From assembly GCA_024195265.1 (NCBI GenBank), contig JAJLRJ010000004.1, positions 2,055,125 through 2,119,124 of the forward strand: a stretch of 64,000 bases of DNA, read 5' to 3'. Each line of letters opens with the position of its first letter. Position 1 is the stretch's first letter. The notes beneath the pieces were generated by a model. The model did no database searches, was not told the DNA's origin, and worked only from the letters and a program-made list of their open reading frames with translations. This document shows positions 26,403-38,689 of this stretch, piece by piece. The stretch is from Dendrophyllia cribrosa. Lineage: Eukaryota; Cnidaria; Anthozoa; Scleractinia; Dendrophylliidae. The position numbers and the translations under genes were made by a program.

Positions 26403-26934
26403 TCCACTTCGGTGAATAGTTGTTAATTATTGCACTTGTTTTAAACAATTCTCGTGTGTTGTTTTAAACAATTCTCGTGTTTATACAATAGATTTATGTT
26501 ATGTTATCGTATTTCCCAAACTATCAAAATCAAAGGGACAACATCCCACTGAAATACAGACATTCGCTCACTTAATTTGCATTCTTTATTGTCAACGCCA
26601 CAAAATATACAATTGAATAGGATACAAAGATTCTAAGAGCAAAACAGAACACGTAGTTTGGGAATAAAATGCAGGAACATATAGATGGAAGTTCATTTCA
26701 TGAGAGACCGTCCAGGGGAGTATCAAAATTGAATTTTTAGACGCTAAAAATGTCTTGCTTTGATCTCTTCTGGCGATGTTTTCTTATTATTGCAAGACAG
26801 TAAAGCAAGCTGAAAGCAAACACCTGGCCGTAATCATCAAAACACGATCAATCAGCCGGGACATTGTTCCTTTGGTTGAGTTTTCGTTCGTAACATTTTA
26901 ATTATCTATATGTAAAGTACACAAAATATGAATA

Positions 26935-27460
26935 CAGATAAACCTGTATCAAGCGGAAACCCTCGGGTAATTAATGCTGTAATACGCTTAATACAGGATG
27001 TCCGCGTAAAATAGGTCCCCAACATTCTCCAATTCATGGTAACGAGAATAGTCCAATAACAACTTAACCAATCCGATCTGGAAAGAGGACCTGCATGAAA
27101 ACCAGCTACGGCTGATGCGGCTTTCCTCTCTAAATATAGTTGTTCACTTTTTATTTATTTAACCAATGGATAAGTGAGACTTGTTCCTTCAATGGCTGAT
27201 AATGCACTTCGTCTGACTGATTTGATTGCTCTGTTCAGCATGCTCTTTATTTGCTCTCCAATTAGGACCAACTGGTCGAAGACAGGCTTTAACAATATAT
27301 AGAAACAATGCATTTCAGTCAACTCCTAGGTGTCTGCAACCGCTTAATAGATGTGTTCGTTTAATACTGTATTTTTACGCAATATACATGGCAACTAAAT
27401 TTTGGGAATTTGGCTACTGTCCGCTTAATGGAGGGTGTCCGCTTAGTACAGGTTTAACTG
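26935..27460. mobile_element. Tc1/mariner- or pogo-like MITE
   Basis: This 526-bp unit with no ORF has ends CAGATAAACCTGTA and the inverted CAGTTAAACCTGTA, flanked by TA on both sides. TIR similarity runs about 30 bp and includes AAGCGGA. TA duplication and CAG-type ends fit a non-autonomous Tc1/mariner superfamily element. Confidence 0.7.
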
Positions 27461-27612
27461 TATTAAAACACACAAAACACCATATATAATACAACAATTT
27501 AAGATGATAGTTCAAGCAACCAGTGATTTTGTAACCTGGATAATTGTCAAACCATTTTCACTCAACTTGGCTAAGAGCCTTTTAACCCAGGCTAGTTGTT
27601 TTCCATTTTGAC

Positions 27613-27666
27613 TCAACTTGGAAATGACAGCATAACAGCAAAATATGAAACAATGATTCCAAAAAT
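27613..27666 (-). CDS. GRL gene B, exon 4 (terminal)
   Basis: This is a 17-codon phase-0 exon plus TGA, preceded on the minus strand by TTTTAG. It encodes GIIVSYFAVMLSFPS. It ends gene B, whose other exons are at 28707-28796, 29593-29652 and 31102-32160. Confidence 0.75.
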   Translation of the reverse strand: MFGIIVSYFAVMLSFPS

Positions 27667-28706
27667 CTAAAATAAAAACATATAAAACGTTTAGTGCGTT
27701 GCTTTATTAGTAAGCTAAGTTGCTTTTGAGTAAGAAGAAACTCTGACTAACTATGCTTAATAAATTTTCTACGTTAAAAATAAAGTTAAGTAAGGTTAAT
27801 TAATTTGGTTTTTTTTTTTCTGGCGATACTTTAAACACAACTTCCCATCCCCGACCTTGAGAATGAGGTTGCTCAAAACCCTATAGTACATTTATCTAGA
27901 CATTCAAATCCTTTAAGTTGATTATATTAAGCGGGGCCTCGTCGGCGGTATGGCTCGTTATAATAAGCTATGATCTAGCCAGTCAAAACTTATTAAAGAA
28001 AGTAAACATTAGACAAAACAGTTCCAGCCTTTGAAAGTAGCTCGCGTTGATGAAAACTGAAAGAAATCAGTCTGTAGACTAGATCGAACTCTTCTCCAAC
28101 ACTAAAAAGGCAATCATTTAGTTCTAAGTCTTAGTGTATGATCATTTGTAAAGTGAACATTTTGCAATATTAATTTATTTTGTCGTTATTAGGCAAAAAA
28201 AAAAATTTAATAGCAGACCAGCAGATAAATTAAAACTTGCACTCAAGTAAAACGTTTTAACTGGGTTACAGAGTACGCATATTGCTTGGCTATTTTTAAC
28301 TCGCGAATACGAGGAACGTTCCGGGGGAGCGTTGAAGAAGTTATAACAGACGGGGACATATATGCAAATGTTCACTCCTTCAATCACTCAGCTGTAAACC
28401 TTTCTCGGTTATTTTCGCTGACCAATATAAAAGGCTTGCGCATATATTTTCCCGTTCCAAATGCAACAGGTAATGGTCCCCTGCCTTACCCATGGTGACG
28501 GTGTTGGAGGGAGGAAAGGGTGGGGAGTGGGACGCAGAGGGGGTCGGGAGGGGAGGGGGAGGGGGTCGGTTCTTGCAAAAAGCGCAGGAGAGGGGAGGGT
28601 CCGGAGGTTGTTTGGTATTCACGAGTTGGTTTGATTGTATTAGTTGTTTTAAAATAACCACCGTTTGTTCAGTGACAGATCAACAAAAAAAGTATTTCAT
28701 ACGAAC

Positions 28707-28796
28707 CTTCAAAGACAGCGATTTTGTGATGACAACCAGTCCTCCAATCGACAGCCCTTTTGGTTCACCTTTTAGGCAAAACATGAATGCCAGCAA
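28707..28796 (-). CDS. GRL gene B, exon 3
   Basis: This is a 30-codon phase-0 exon between GACAG and GTTCGT. It encodes KGLSIGGLVVITKSLSLK and has the same length as exon 3 of gene A. Confidence 0.75.
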
Positions 28797-29137
28797 CTGT
28801 CAAATTGTAAATTAACAAAATATGTTAAGTTGTATTCCAATTTTACGGAAAAAATGGACACGTATTCAAAAACGATTATTAGAAATGCACATGTCGGGTG
28901 ACCAAGCAGTTTGAAAGAGAAGGCGAGTTATGGAAAAAATCTCTAGGGATTTGATACGTTTGCGACCAAATAAAAGTTTAGAACTTATCGGGGTAACAGT
29001 TTTACTCTGGTAGTATAGACGCCTCTAAATGGTTACCATTTAAAGTGGACGATATGTTGGTTAATATATAATGAAAAACTTTGTCATAAGCAAGATGACA
29101 TAAAGAGTTTCTCTTACAACGACCGCATTTGTCTTAA

Positions 29138-29295
29138 CCCTCGGACGTACAATATACACGATATTTCCATCGGTATTCCCGCCCGGGAGGGGGGGGGGGG
29201 GTGCAAACCACCCCCCTCCTCCCCCCCCCCCCCCCCCCCCCCCCCCCTCTTCTTGTACCATGGTGGGGGTATAAGTTTGCGCGTACGTCCGGGGG
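29138..29295. mobile_element. piggyBac-type MITE candidate
   Basis: TTAA flanks both sides (29134-29137 and 29296-29299). Ends CCCTCGGACGTAC and GTACGTCCGGGGG are near-perfect inverted repeats. The interior is mostly a C/G homopolymer tract with no ORF. TTAA targets and CCC...GGG ends are piggyBac hallmarks. Related end motifs sit at about 35693 and 35773. Confidence 0.6.
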
Positions 29296-29592
29296 TTAAA
29301 TTCATACTACAGTCGAACCTCTTCGCGTAGGGCCATCTTGGGAACAGCGTAACTGGCTGTTATTGAGAGGTGGCAATTGTGGGGAGATATCGAGGTAGGA
29401 GTGTTGCATGACACCAATCGAGTCACATCACCATTCTTACTCAGGACGATTATAATTATCGGAAAGCTTTTTGATGACCAGCCGAGCTGCGGCGTTCTTA
29501 GCTTTTTCTTAATTTTTCTGCTATTGCGCCCCTGCATGTGGAATACACAAGAGTATTATAAAAAAAACATAAAAATGAAGAAATACCGATAC

Positions 29593-29652
29593 CTTCACCT
29601 GCTCCTCTTCAGAAACGTTGGCAGCTTCCAAAACACTTTGAAAACTGTGAAT
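29593..29652 (-). CDS. GRL gene B, exon 2
   Basis: This is a 20-codon phase-0 exon between CTAG and GTATCG. It encodes IHSFQSVLEAANVSEEEQVK, homologous to gene C exon 2 and one codon shorter than gene A exon 2. Confidence 0.75.
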
Positions 29653-30429
29653 CTAGAAAGCAAAACAAATTATAATTGGAAATGTCCTCAGAACAACTGT
29701 AGGCTGTGCTAGACAGGCCGTATCTATATTATTGTTATTTTGTTGCCGTATATATCTAGATACACAATTAGCACAGACATTATTATTCTTAAAGTGCCCC
29801 TGTGATCAAATTTTTGATTTTCATTTTTTTACATTTTCGTGTACTATTAGACTTTTTTACTCATATTGCCAAATTTCAATCCATTACGAACATCAGAAGT
29901 CATTTTATTTTAACATTTATTTCCGAGAATTTACGGCCGCCATTAATCAACCTTGTTCCAAGGCTTGGTTGCGAATGGGAAAAAGTGACGTCAAAGACTC
30001 AAACATACCTGACGGGTTGAAATTATAATAACAATAAGCATAGAAAATTGCACGAAAAACAAGTCCAAAGTTTTTGTTGCTTTTCGCGTGATTTCCTGTC
30101 TCCTCTTTGTTGTTAACATAGCAGCGCAAACCAAACCCGCACCACCTCCTTAAATACAATTAATTCAAGCTTTATGGTATCCATGTAAATAAAGTCGCTA
30201 TAATTGCCGCTGACTGTCTTTATTGAACTGCTGTCTCATTTCTAATTTTTGTCCCATTTATTACAACAGCAAACCTCCTCTCCGTTGCAGCCTTATGTGT
30301 TGCCTGGTTACTGAATTAAAGCCTTTGGAATGCTCTGTGTAGTATAATACTAATTTTGAATTAAATCCTAAAAATATTCTATAAAAAAACTGGATATTAA
30401 AGCGTAGCTTTAATATTAATAACAACATA

Positions 30430-30830
30430 TTCATGCTAATCAGCCCAACTAACCTCGTTAGCATGTGCAAAATTGAAAATAATTTTTGCTCTAAAATGAG
30501 GGTAGTTGAGCTGATTAGCATGAATATAAAAGAATAAATAAATCGGCCGCCATTTATGAAAAGGGTCTATACCCTGAATGAGTCACAAAAGAAAAACTGA
30601 ATAGCTAATATGGAGATAATACCCGAGGGTGCTCGGGACTGGGGAACGAACGGGCAATACGCAGCTCTTACAAGGTCTTCTCTGATTTGCTGAGAAAACA
30701 ATAGAACAACCAACACAACAATGGACCCTAGCCCTGGAAACAATAGTAAGAGCTGCGTGATACCCAGGTCCAATGAAATTAGAGGTTGCTTATAAGAGCT
30801 GCGTGGTACCTGGAACGAACCCTTACCATT
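30430..30830. repeat. Dispersed repeats in intron 1 of gene B
   Basis: A short inverted repeat (TTCATGCTAATCAGC near 30432 and its complement near 30512) lies beside a GAGCTGCGT-rich unit at 30640-30800. Part of that unit (ACAATAGAACA...ACAATGGACCCTA) recurs inverted at about 60930-60960. No ORF is present. Confidence 0.5.
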
Positions 30831-31101
30831 TCAAAATGAATAAATTTATGATTCCAATGCCTTTAAAATTGCCTCTTAGGCAGTAAATTATTTCTAGCTG
30901 GATTTTTGAAAACCATGTTGCCCTTTGTATCGTCTGTGAGTGTGTTTGACCTTGGTGCTTTGTCGTTTAAGAACTATGTCTAAACTAATAGGGGACATAA
31001 AAACCCTTTGTTTGATCTATATGTAGTGAAACTGCTGTAATTTTCATCGGCCCCAAGTTTTCAAAAATTCAGCTATATTTATATAAATTATCATAACTTG
31101 C

Positions 31102-32160
31102 CTTCTCGTTGACTCTTGTTCCAAATACTAACAAAATTGCAACTTTCCCAGCTGTTATAATAAGAACGTATACACAGCCAAGTACAAGTGAGGGCAGCTT
31201 AAGAGCAACGCAAAACACGAAGCACAGAAAGGGGATGTATAGCGACAAAAGAACGAGGAGTAGAGACGAAAACATGTTGCTAGCGAGTTCAACTACCCCA
31301 CACAGTTTGCGATGTTCTTCCTTCAACGCCGTTAAGTCCAAGGAGTTCAGATTTCTTTTTATTGATGTTCTTTTGTAAAACTCGTCAAATAGCTGTTCGA
31401 GTACCACGCAAGTCGTGCAAAATAATGAAACAGGAAGTAGCCAAGCTCCATAACCCAAAATATGCGACATTAAATAAACGATCCTGAAACCGTACCATAT
31501 ATCCCAAGATTTATTTGTCCCCGTTGATACCAAAGGAAACAGAAGAACGCTGATTATGGCACCGATCGTTGAGGTGATCCAAACTAACCCAGCAAAAATT
31601 AAGCTTTTCCGCGAAACAGTTCGCAGTGTCCTCAATTCAGCTTTAAATTGAATTAAGCTTCGAATAAACTTCTCAAAACGTGACTGTTTCGCTTCTGTTA
31701 GTGGCAGAACAAACATGCAGATAGTTCCGCTGAGTGCTGTTATGAGGGACAACAAAAAGGTCGATATCAATCTAAAGAAGAATGAAAGCACGGTGGTACC
31801 TTCCATACAAAGGCTGATAAAAGTCATAGGAACGTTGAACCAAATGGTCGCCATTGTTGCACAGCAATACAACAGCGAAATTGATACCCGTCTATTTACC
31901 AAGCAAAACGGTGAAGACATTCGTTTTAGTGACGTTTCTCCGAAGTAAAAGCCAAAAAACTTCATAGTTTTTAAAATTGGACTGTATATCCCCTCACATA
32001 CCGTAAGCATTTCTTCCTTTCCAGGCGAATCGTTCGTGAAAGTGTCGACCAAAGTTTGATCTGAAGCGAATTGCTGCATTTCATGACTTTCATGGGTCAT
32101 CTGTGTGTGGGGCAGCACCTCTATCACGAGAGTGTCTGAAGGGTTTACTCGAGAATGCAT
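31102..32160 (-). CDS. GRL gene B, exon 1
   Basis: There are 353 codons from the ATG at 32160 (MHSRVNPSDT) to ...GTRVNEK at 31102. Several hydrophobic helices and the pattern ILKTMKFFGFYFGETSL at the first helix are shared with genes A and C. The donor after the exon is GCAAGT rather than GTAAGT, giving a GC-AG intron. Total product is about 420 aa, a seven-helix GRL receptor of unknown ligand. No lesion is seen. Confidence 0.82.
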
Positions 32161-32915
32161 CTTTCGTTTCCAACAGAATTTTCAGATCCTGGTCAAAATA
32201 AACGATGTGAGCCTCTATTTATTGTAAACTCATTTTAATGAGTTAAAATTATGTATACCTTTATCATTTTATTCGATATGCTAAAACACCTGTTTGCATA
32301 AATTTCAATTAACATTCAGCACTCCTGTTTCATTTTTTCCGCGAAATTTTTATTTCTTTTTATTAATTCATTGTTATGCTTTTGTTTTCATTCCCATTCG
32401 ATTTTCTGTTTGTTCATTTCTTTATAAATGACGTTTATTCGTTGCTCAATGTATCATTAATTCATTAATACGCTTTTGTTTCCATTTCCCTTCGATTTTC
32501 TGTGCTTATTCATTGCTCTATGTATTTATTAACTCATTAATATGCTTTTGTTTTCATTTCCCTTCGAATTCCTGTATTCATTAACTTTTGATTAATTACA
32601 AAGTTTTTTATGTAAACTTTTTTTGACGTTGATAATTTACACAGGCGGCGGATATACATATTGCAACGTACAGTTCAGTACAAGCATTCTGAAAGTTAAA
32701 GTTATATTTTACATAATTATTTACAAACAAATTTAACACATCTACATTATATTTTCTTCTTAATGAAACCCACAGAGTTAAAAACAAATAATTACCACAT
32801 GTGTTATTTGCTTCAACAATACAATAGTTAGAGGTTGAATGGGTTTATTTAACCACTGGCTTTGCTTGTAGCGAAGATTCTTTTAACCTAGACTCCAGTC
32901 ATTTTCCACTTTAAC

Positions 32916-32957
32916 TCAACTCGGCAATGACAGCGTAACAGAAAAATATAAAACAAT
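32916..32957 (-). pseudogene. GRL terminal exon relic with 12-nt deletion
   Basis: This copy of the terminal exon is preceded on the minus strand by TTTTCAG and ends in TGA, but is four codons shorter (VLYFSVTLSLPS). Flanks (about 32850-33010) match the surroundings of gene C exon 4 (about 35525-35700). It probably belongs to the same dead gene as 33736-33868. Confidence 0.65.
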
Positions 32958-33029
32958 CTGAAAATATATACTAAAACAATATTTAAAATACGTCCTAAGT
33001 ATTAACCCTAGAGGGATGCCATCTCCCCC

Positions 33030-33340
33030 CTTAAAGTTTTTCTCCTATTTTTAAAGATAATTCATATTAGCACATGTCTTCGTCAGTCGTCATCCATTTG
33101 GAAGGTTTTGAGGTTTGGGAGAAATACAGAAAATGTGCCTTCCAACAGTTAAAGAAACAGCATACAAAACCAGTAGTTTTTTCAGTACTGAAGAAATTGT
33201 GAAATCCAAGAGCAAAATAATTGACGAGAGAGCACCGACTGCACAACAAATTAATATAAACTAAAGTTTTAATCACTCTATTGTTTTCGATTTACAGTTT
33301 TTTGACACACACATTGCAGAAAATCAGCAATTTTATGTTA
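33030..33340 (+). pseudogene. Plus-strand relic of gene A intron 1 and exon 2
   Basis: This stretch aligns by eye with 3540-3790 in gene A: shared CACTCTATTGTTTT, ACGAGAGAGCACCG and an altered exon 2 (TTTACAGTTTTTTGACAC). The acceptor AG is mutated and the exon frame broken. Its orientation is opposite to the neighbouring minus-strand GRL relics, indicating local inversion or a separate dead copy. Confidence 0.6.
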
Positions 33341-33364
33341 ACAAAACAAGTCGACTTGCATTTC

Positions 33365-33735
33365 ATAGTTATAACTTCACACGCGTCGCCCTGCGCAAGG
33401 ATATCTGTGTAGATTTTGCAATTTTGATTTCCAAATCAGTTTCTCGGGCAATTTTCCATACGTAACAGGTGTATTTTATTCGGAAATTAGTCATACTAGT
33501 TATTCTAGACCGAGAAAAAGTTGTTTTGTGAGCTTTTGTGCAGTCTAAATGTACTGCATGTACATACGGTCGCGTAATACTGTTTTTGAGAATTGCTAAA
33601 ATTGAAAAACAGCCCGATCGTCAATCTTAATTCTAATTTTTCTTGTTCTTCCGACCTTTCACCTAAGTTAAGCTTATCATCCTCGTTTCCTTTTAGAGAG
33701 CTCCGCTGTTAGGCTAAGCCTATCTACATATATTA
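33365..33735 (-). repeat. Dispersed repeat family D, truncated inverted copy
   Basis: This segment matches, in reverse orientation, parts of 42735-43050 and 55150-55500 (AGATAGGCT...CAGCGTCGCTC, CACCTTTCACC, ATTCTAGAC). It abuts and truncates the GRL exon 1 relic at 33736. Confidence 0.65.
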
Positions 33736-33868
33736 AAATAGGACTGTGTATCCCCTCACATTTCGTAAGCATTTCTTCCTTTCCGTTCGTGAAAGAGTTG
33801 ATTACCGTATGATCTAAAGGTAGCACCTCTAAGACGCAAATATCTGAAGGGTTTACTCGAGAATGCAT
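33736..33868 (-). pseudogene. GRL exon 1 fragment
   Basis: It starts at ATG 33868 with MHSRVNPSD and continues through GIHSPIL, collinear with gene B exon 1 but with internal deletions. It is cut off where repeat D begins. Its 5' flank also matches gene B. It is a dead duplicate. Confidence 0.75.
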
Positions 33869-34844
33869 TTTTCGTTTCTAACATAATTTTCAGATCCTGG
33901 TCAAAATAAACGATGTGAGCCCTCTATTCATTTCAAAGTCATTAATTAAGGATACTGCATGTTATCCTTTTATCCGACAGGCTAAAGTATTTTTGCTGCG
34001 TAGCACTCGTGTCAAATGATAATAACGAGAATTGTTTGTTACTAATGCTGAAAAAACTCAACCAATTTTCATTATTATCAGGTTACAGCAGGTGTTTGCT
34101 TAAATTTCAATTTACCCTCAGCGCCCCTGCTCAGTCATTTTTTCCGCGATCCTTTTTTTCCGTGATCCTTTCAAATCATAATTACACATTTTGTTTTTAT
34201 TCCCCTGCGATTTCTGAGTTCATTAACTGCTGCACGTAAATTAACGTTTAATAACAGCACTACATATTCATAGTTACCGGGGTTTTTTTGTCAACGTTTT
34301 TTGACGTTGATAATATACACAACTGGATAAATTTATTTATCTATATTTATCTATTGTCTAAACAAATATTGAAACAGGAAGTATTCAGTTCAGTATAGGC
34401 TGGTTTAAATGGAGTCCTGTATTATTACATTAAAATTGATAATAATAAATTAAAAAGCAAGACTGGATCCTGGAGGATCTGCTCAGGCCTAAAAAAATTG
34501 AATATAAAACTTGAAAGCATATTTTGTTTAGTACAATATTATAGCTGGCCAGACCAGCCTTCTTCTTTACATAGTTGGCGGATTTCATATAGCAACATAC
34601 TAGCATTCTGGAAATATTAATTTTACCACAATTGCCGCTAAACTCGCAATCTGATTGGTCGACGTGAGTGGTAAATGAGAGTCCAGACAACGGTGATGAC
34701 GCTAACATCACGCGCGCTTAAAAAAAAAACAATCAGATTGCGAGAAAGTTATAGACAACGCTTGCTCTTTCTTTGCTGTCACGTTTTGTAGCAAGACTTC
34801 GATTTTTCCTTGTATTATCTTCTAAATATTGTTGTAAAAAACAC

Positions 34845-35000
34845 ATTTACACCGGTTTTCCGTGGTGTGGACCCTTATTTACCACGATTTACGTCATCAC
34901 ATGGTCAAAATTTGTTGCTGACTCACTCGGCTACGCCTCGTGATGTGATGACGTAAATCGTGGTAAATAAGAGTCCACACCACGGAAAACCGGTGTAAAT
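34845..35000. repeat. MITE-like palindrome with 57-bp arms
   Basis: Arms 34845-34901 and 34944-35000 are inverted copies with about one mismatch (ATTTACACCGG...ACGTCATCACA). A 42-bp loop contains CTCGGCTACGCCTCG. No ORF. The structure is that of a foldback MITE. Confidence 0.85.
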
Positions 35001-35594
35001 TTGTTAAAGTTACATGTTACGTATTTACAAAAAAAAAATACGTCATATTTTCTTCTTAATGTCACGGTGTTATTTGCTTAAACTAAAGCAATAGTAAGAG
35101 GTTCGGTTTATTAAGGCGGGAGTAAACATGAATTTGAATGAAATTTGAAGAGGTTTAAAGAAGGGATAGAAGAAAGAAAATGATTTTTGAAACACCTACA
35201 TACAGTCGATACCCACGCAAGAGTACCCCAGGTTGCTAGTGGACTAACTTGGTGTCCGCCTATTAATTATCAACTACGTACTAATTCTATTTTTAAAACT
35301 TCACTAAATCTTCAATATTTCTTATTTCTTTTAATTTTACCAATCCTTTGAGAAAAACTATTTCCCCCCAAACATACCCAAAAATCACCCAAAAATTAAA
35401 AAAACAATTCCAACATAAATTAACGGGATGAGCATATAGTTTTTGGATTGCTTGAAACGTGAACGAGATATTTCCATTAAAGCCATGTCAAGTGGCGGAA
35501 AAATGGCGTTCATGTTTACCCCTGCCTAAACCACTGGATTTGCTTGTAGCTAAGACTCTTTCAACCGATACTAAAGTTATTTTCCATTTTGACT

Positions 35595-35648
35595 CAACTT
35601 GGAAATGACAGCATAACAGCAAAATATGAAACAATGATTCCAACGATC
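35595..35648 (-). CDS. GRL gene C, exon 4 (terminal)
   Basis: This is a 17-codon phase-0 exon plus TGA after TTTTCAG, encoding IVGIIVSYFAVMLSFPS. The acceptor neighbourhood is partly duplicated at about 35719-35790, with a G-run following. Confidence 0.78.
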
Positions 35649-36018
35649 TGAAAATATAAAGAAAAATACTTAAAATGCGTCCTGAGTATTAACCCTCGGA
35701 CGAGCAAGAGGGGGGTGGCGATCTGAAAATATAAAAAAAAAATACTTAAAATGCGTCCTGACTCCTGAGTATTAACCCTCGGACGAACAAGAGGGGAGGG
35801 GGGGGGGGGAGGGCGGGGGGGGCGGGGGGGGGGGGGGTTAGTGGGGGTGGTATGGATATCAGCCTCCACCCACTTAAGGTTTTCTCCGATATTTTGAAGG
35901 AGAATTTATTATTGACACATGTAGTCGTGAATAGCTGTTGGTTTATCCTTGCATATCATGCGCGATTTAGAGGTAACACTTATTCTTTTGTTAAGACAAT
36001 AGAATATTAGAACACAAA

Positions 36019-36021
<3 letters not shown>

Positions 36022-36090
<69 letters not shown>

Positions 36091-36106
36091 TGTAGTAGTA
36101 GTAGTA
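36022..36106. repeat. (GTA)n microsatellite
   Basis: About 28 units of AGT/GTA with one interruption (TTG). It lies in intron 3 of gene C and is likely length-polymorphic. Confidence 0.97.
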
Positions 36107-36763
36107 TACTTAATTTATTTAAGTGTCAAACGTTCTAGCGTACTTACACTAATTGGTGACACTACCTAAAAAAAAAAGCTCTAAGATAAACATTAATAAA
36201 AATTTTATAAAAATTGAGATCCTTACTCTAAATAAAACTCTAGTTAAAAACTAATTCTAATAAAACCCTAATAAAAAACATATTCAAAAACATACCCTAA
36301 TCGCATAATTACTTTAATTTACGACAATACAATAGAATACAATACCATAGAATATATTAGAATACACAATTTTACCTAATGCAATGGAGGTGTGCAATGT
36401 ACAATGGAGCTGACACCCTAAATCGGGCATCATATGATGAGATAAAGCCATTTTTGAAAAAAAATAATAATACGTGTTTTTCACCTTTTTCGGTGACTTT
36501 GAATTTTGAGTAGAATCCTATTGTAGTTGGCGGCCATCTTGGCCACCATTTTTGATGACGCCACGAATCCTAAGCAGCAAAGATGTACTTGAACAAAAAC
36601 TAAGTCTATCTGGGCTAAATGTTCATTTCTTGGCCATTTTTTAACAACAGTAGAATTATATTATAGTCACTTTAAAATTACCAGCGATTGTTCAGAAACG
36701 GCTACTGAGGTTGAAAAATATATAGGCAGATACAGATAAGCAAATAAAATGTTTCATACGAAC

Positions 36764-36853
36764 CGTCAAAGACAGCGATTTTGTTATCACTGCCAGACCT
36801 CCAATTGACAGGCCTTTCGGTTCTCCGTTTAAGTAAAACATGAATGCCAGCAA
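36764..36853 (-). CDS. GRL gene C, exon 3
   Basis: This is a 30-codon phase-0 exon between TGATAG and GTTCGT. It encodes KGLSIGGLAVITKSLSLT, close to gene B exon 3. Confidence 0.78.
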
Positions 36854-37249
36854 CTATCAAATTATGAATAAGCAAACATATGTTAAGTTAGTAGACTAAC
36901 TCAGGAAGAAAAGACTATGACACGGATGAACAGACTAACACAATTGTACATTTGAGATGACCAAGCAATTCGCAAGAAAAACTGAAACTGACCATTTCGG
37001 AAAAAAAGAAAGAATGGGCGGGGGCGTAATCTTAAGGGATTTGGGAAAATAAACAAATTACTGTGCCTTTCAATAACACGCAAACTATGAATTTCAAGCC
37101 CTTGCTAATGTTTACGTTTTACGCTGCCGTCAATCATAATTATCACGTGACAAACGTCGGAACCCTGGAAACAGAAACTGACAAAAAAGTTGTAGTATGG
37201 TCTCTCAGACTATTAACAACCAATCATTATGTCGTAGTATATTTAAGAA

Positions 37250-37454
37250 ATGGTAAACGTGCAGCGTGCGTTTATTGAGTTATAGATACATACATACATA
37301 CATAAGCGTTATTTTCACTCGATACAGGCGGGAGGTTGCTAAGCAGGTAAGAAGCGTAAGAGTCGCTCGAGGCGATAGCTTCTTGAGTGTTTAATAAACC
37401 TCCCGCGTGCATCCATAACTCGATGTACGTGCGCACAGCTGCGACGTTTACCAT
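37250..37454. repeat. Imperfect inverted-repeat unit in intron 2 of gene C
   Basis: ATGGTAAACGTGCAGCGTGCG at the left faces CGCACAGCTGCGACGTTTACCAT at the right. Further partial arm matches occur around ATAACTCGATG. It resembles a diverged MITE. No coding potential is supported. Confidence 0.55.
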
Positions 37455-38224
37455 ATCTTTTATAACATATCATAAAGACAACATATAAAAATTGCCGGCA
37501 AAACAAGCTGAGTGACGTGAGCATGCTACCCACCGGCAGATGGATGGTGCGTATCAACCAATCAGAGCGCGCGTTTTTCGTTGTTGTTTTTTTAATGCTC
37601 TATTTATGTCGATGCATGCAGTGGCCTCGTATTGTCTGTATGTATTTGTCTATATCCGATGATGGTTTATCATCGTGTCAAAAACAACGAATCGCAATGT
37701 GTTTGGTGCATTACCACATCGTTGTGGCTTGTGATGCCTTTTTCGCCCAACCTTTGCAAAACATAAGATTTTTAGTTGGTTTTGTTTCCACGTCGGAAAT
37801 TGATGCGAATTTATGCCATTAAAAACACCACTTAACAGTTTGTGCATAAAACGCCAACACAAAAGTTGATCAAAACAGCGTATCGACATAAACAATTATT
37901 TATTTTTTAGTGACCAAAAACTGAAGGAATAAAACTCCTAGAAGTTAAAATAAATCATTGAATTCATCGACATCTGAGCTAAATAAAACAAAAAATAAGT
38001 TAAAAATTAATGAGTCTGTAAGACTTGGAAACTAAAGGATTTAAATTGATCACGAATATAGGCATGTTGTAAGCCATGTGTGACTACTAACAGTCATAAA
38101 GCAAAAAAAGAAACATCTATTAGTAAGTAGCTTATAAACATTATGTAGATGTTATAATGGTTTTAAAATTTCTAAAGAGCTTAAAAACAAAAATAAATCA
38201 ATAGATAAATCAAGAAATCAATAC

Positions 38225-38284
38225 CTTCATCTGATCCTCGTCAGACACCTTGGCAGCTTCCAAAATATTTTGAAAACTGTGAAT
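38225..38284 (-). CDS. GRL gene C, exon 2
   Basis: This is a 20-codon phase-0 exon between CCTAG and GTATTG. It encodes IHSFQNILEAAKVSDEDQMK. A short stretch around its acceptor is duplicated at about 38322-38345. Confidence 0.78.
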
Positions 38285-38689
38285 CTAGGGAAAAAAATCA
38301 AAGTGTTTTGTGTTGGATAGGCAGTTTGAAAACTGTGAATCTAATGTTAGCGCCAATGTTGAAACAATATCGCTCTAATGTCTTGTATGCACTGAGTGCA
38401 GCGACTGTATGAGTCAGGTATATGATGACTGTGAATGGCGAGAAAGGAGTAAGCATAAACGAACTCCCGCTATGTACTTGGGACCAACTCAATCTGCGAG
38501 ACGGATGCAAACGGGTGGGTCTGGAAATAGAACTGACAAATTTTAAAATATGCAAACATACAACAAAAGACAATTTCGATTCCAAGAAGCTTTAAAATAG
38601 GGGCCAGGCATAATGGTGTACAAAAATACTAGAAAATGCTGACACTTTAGCAGTTTACGATATAAATTCATTTGGTTAACGTAACTTGC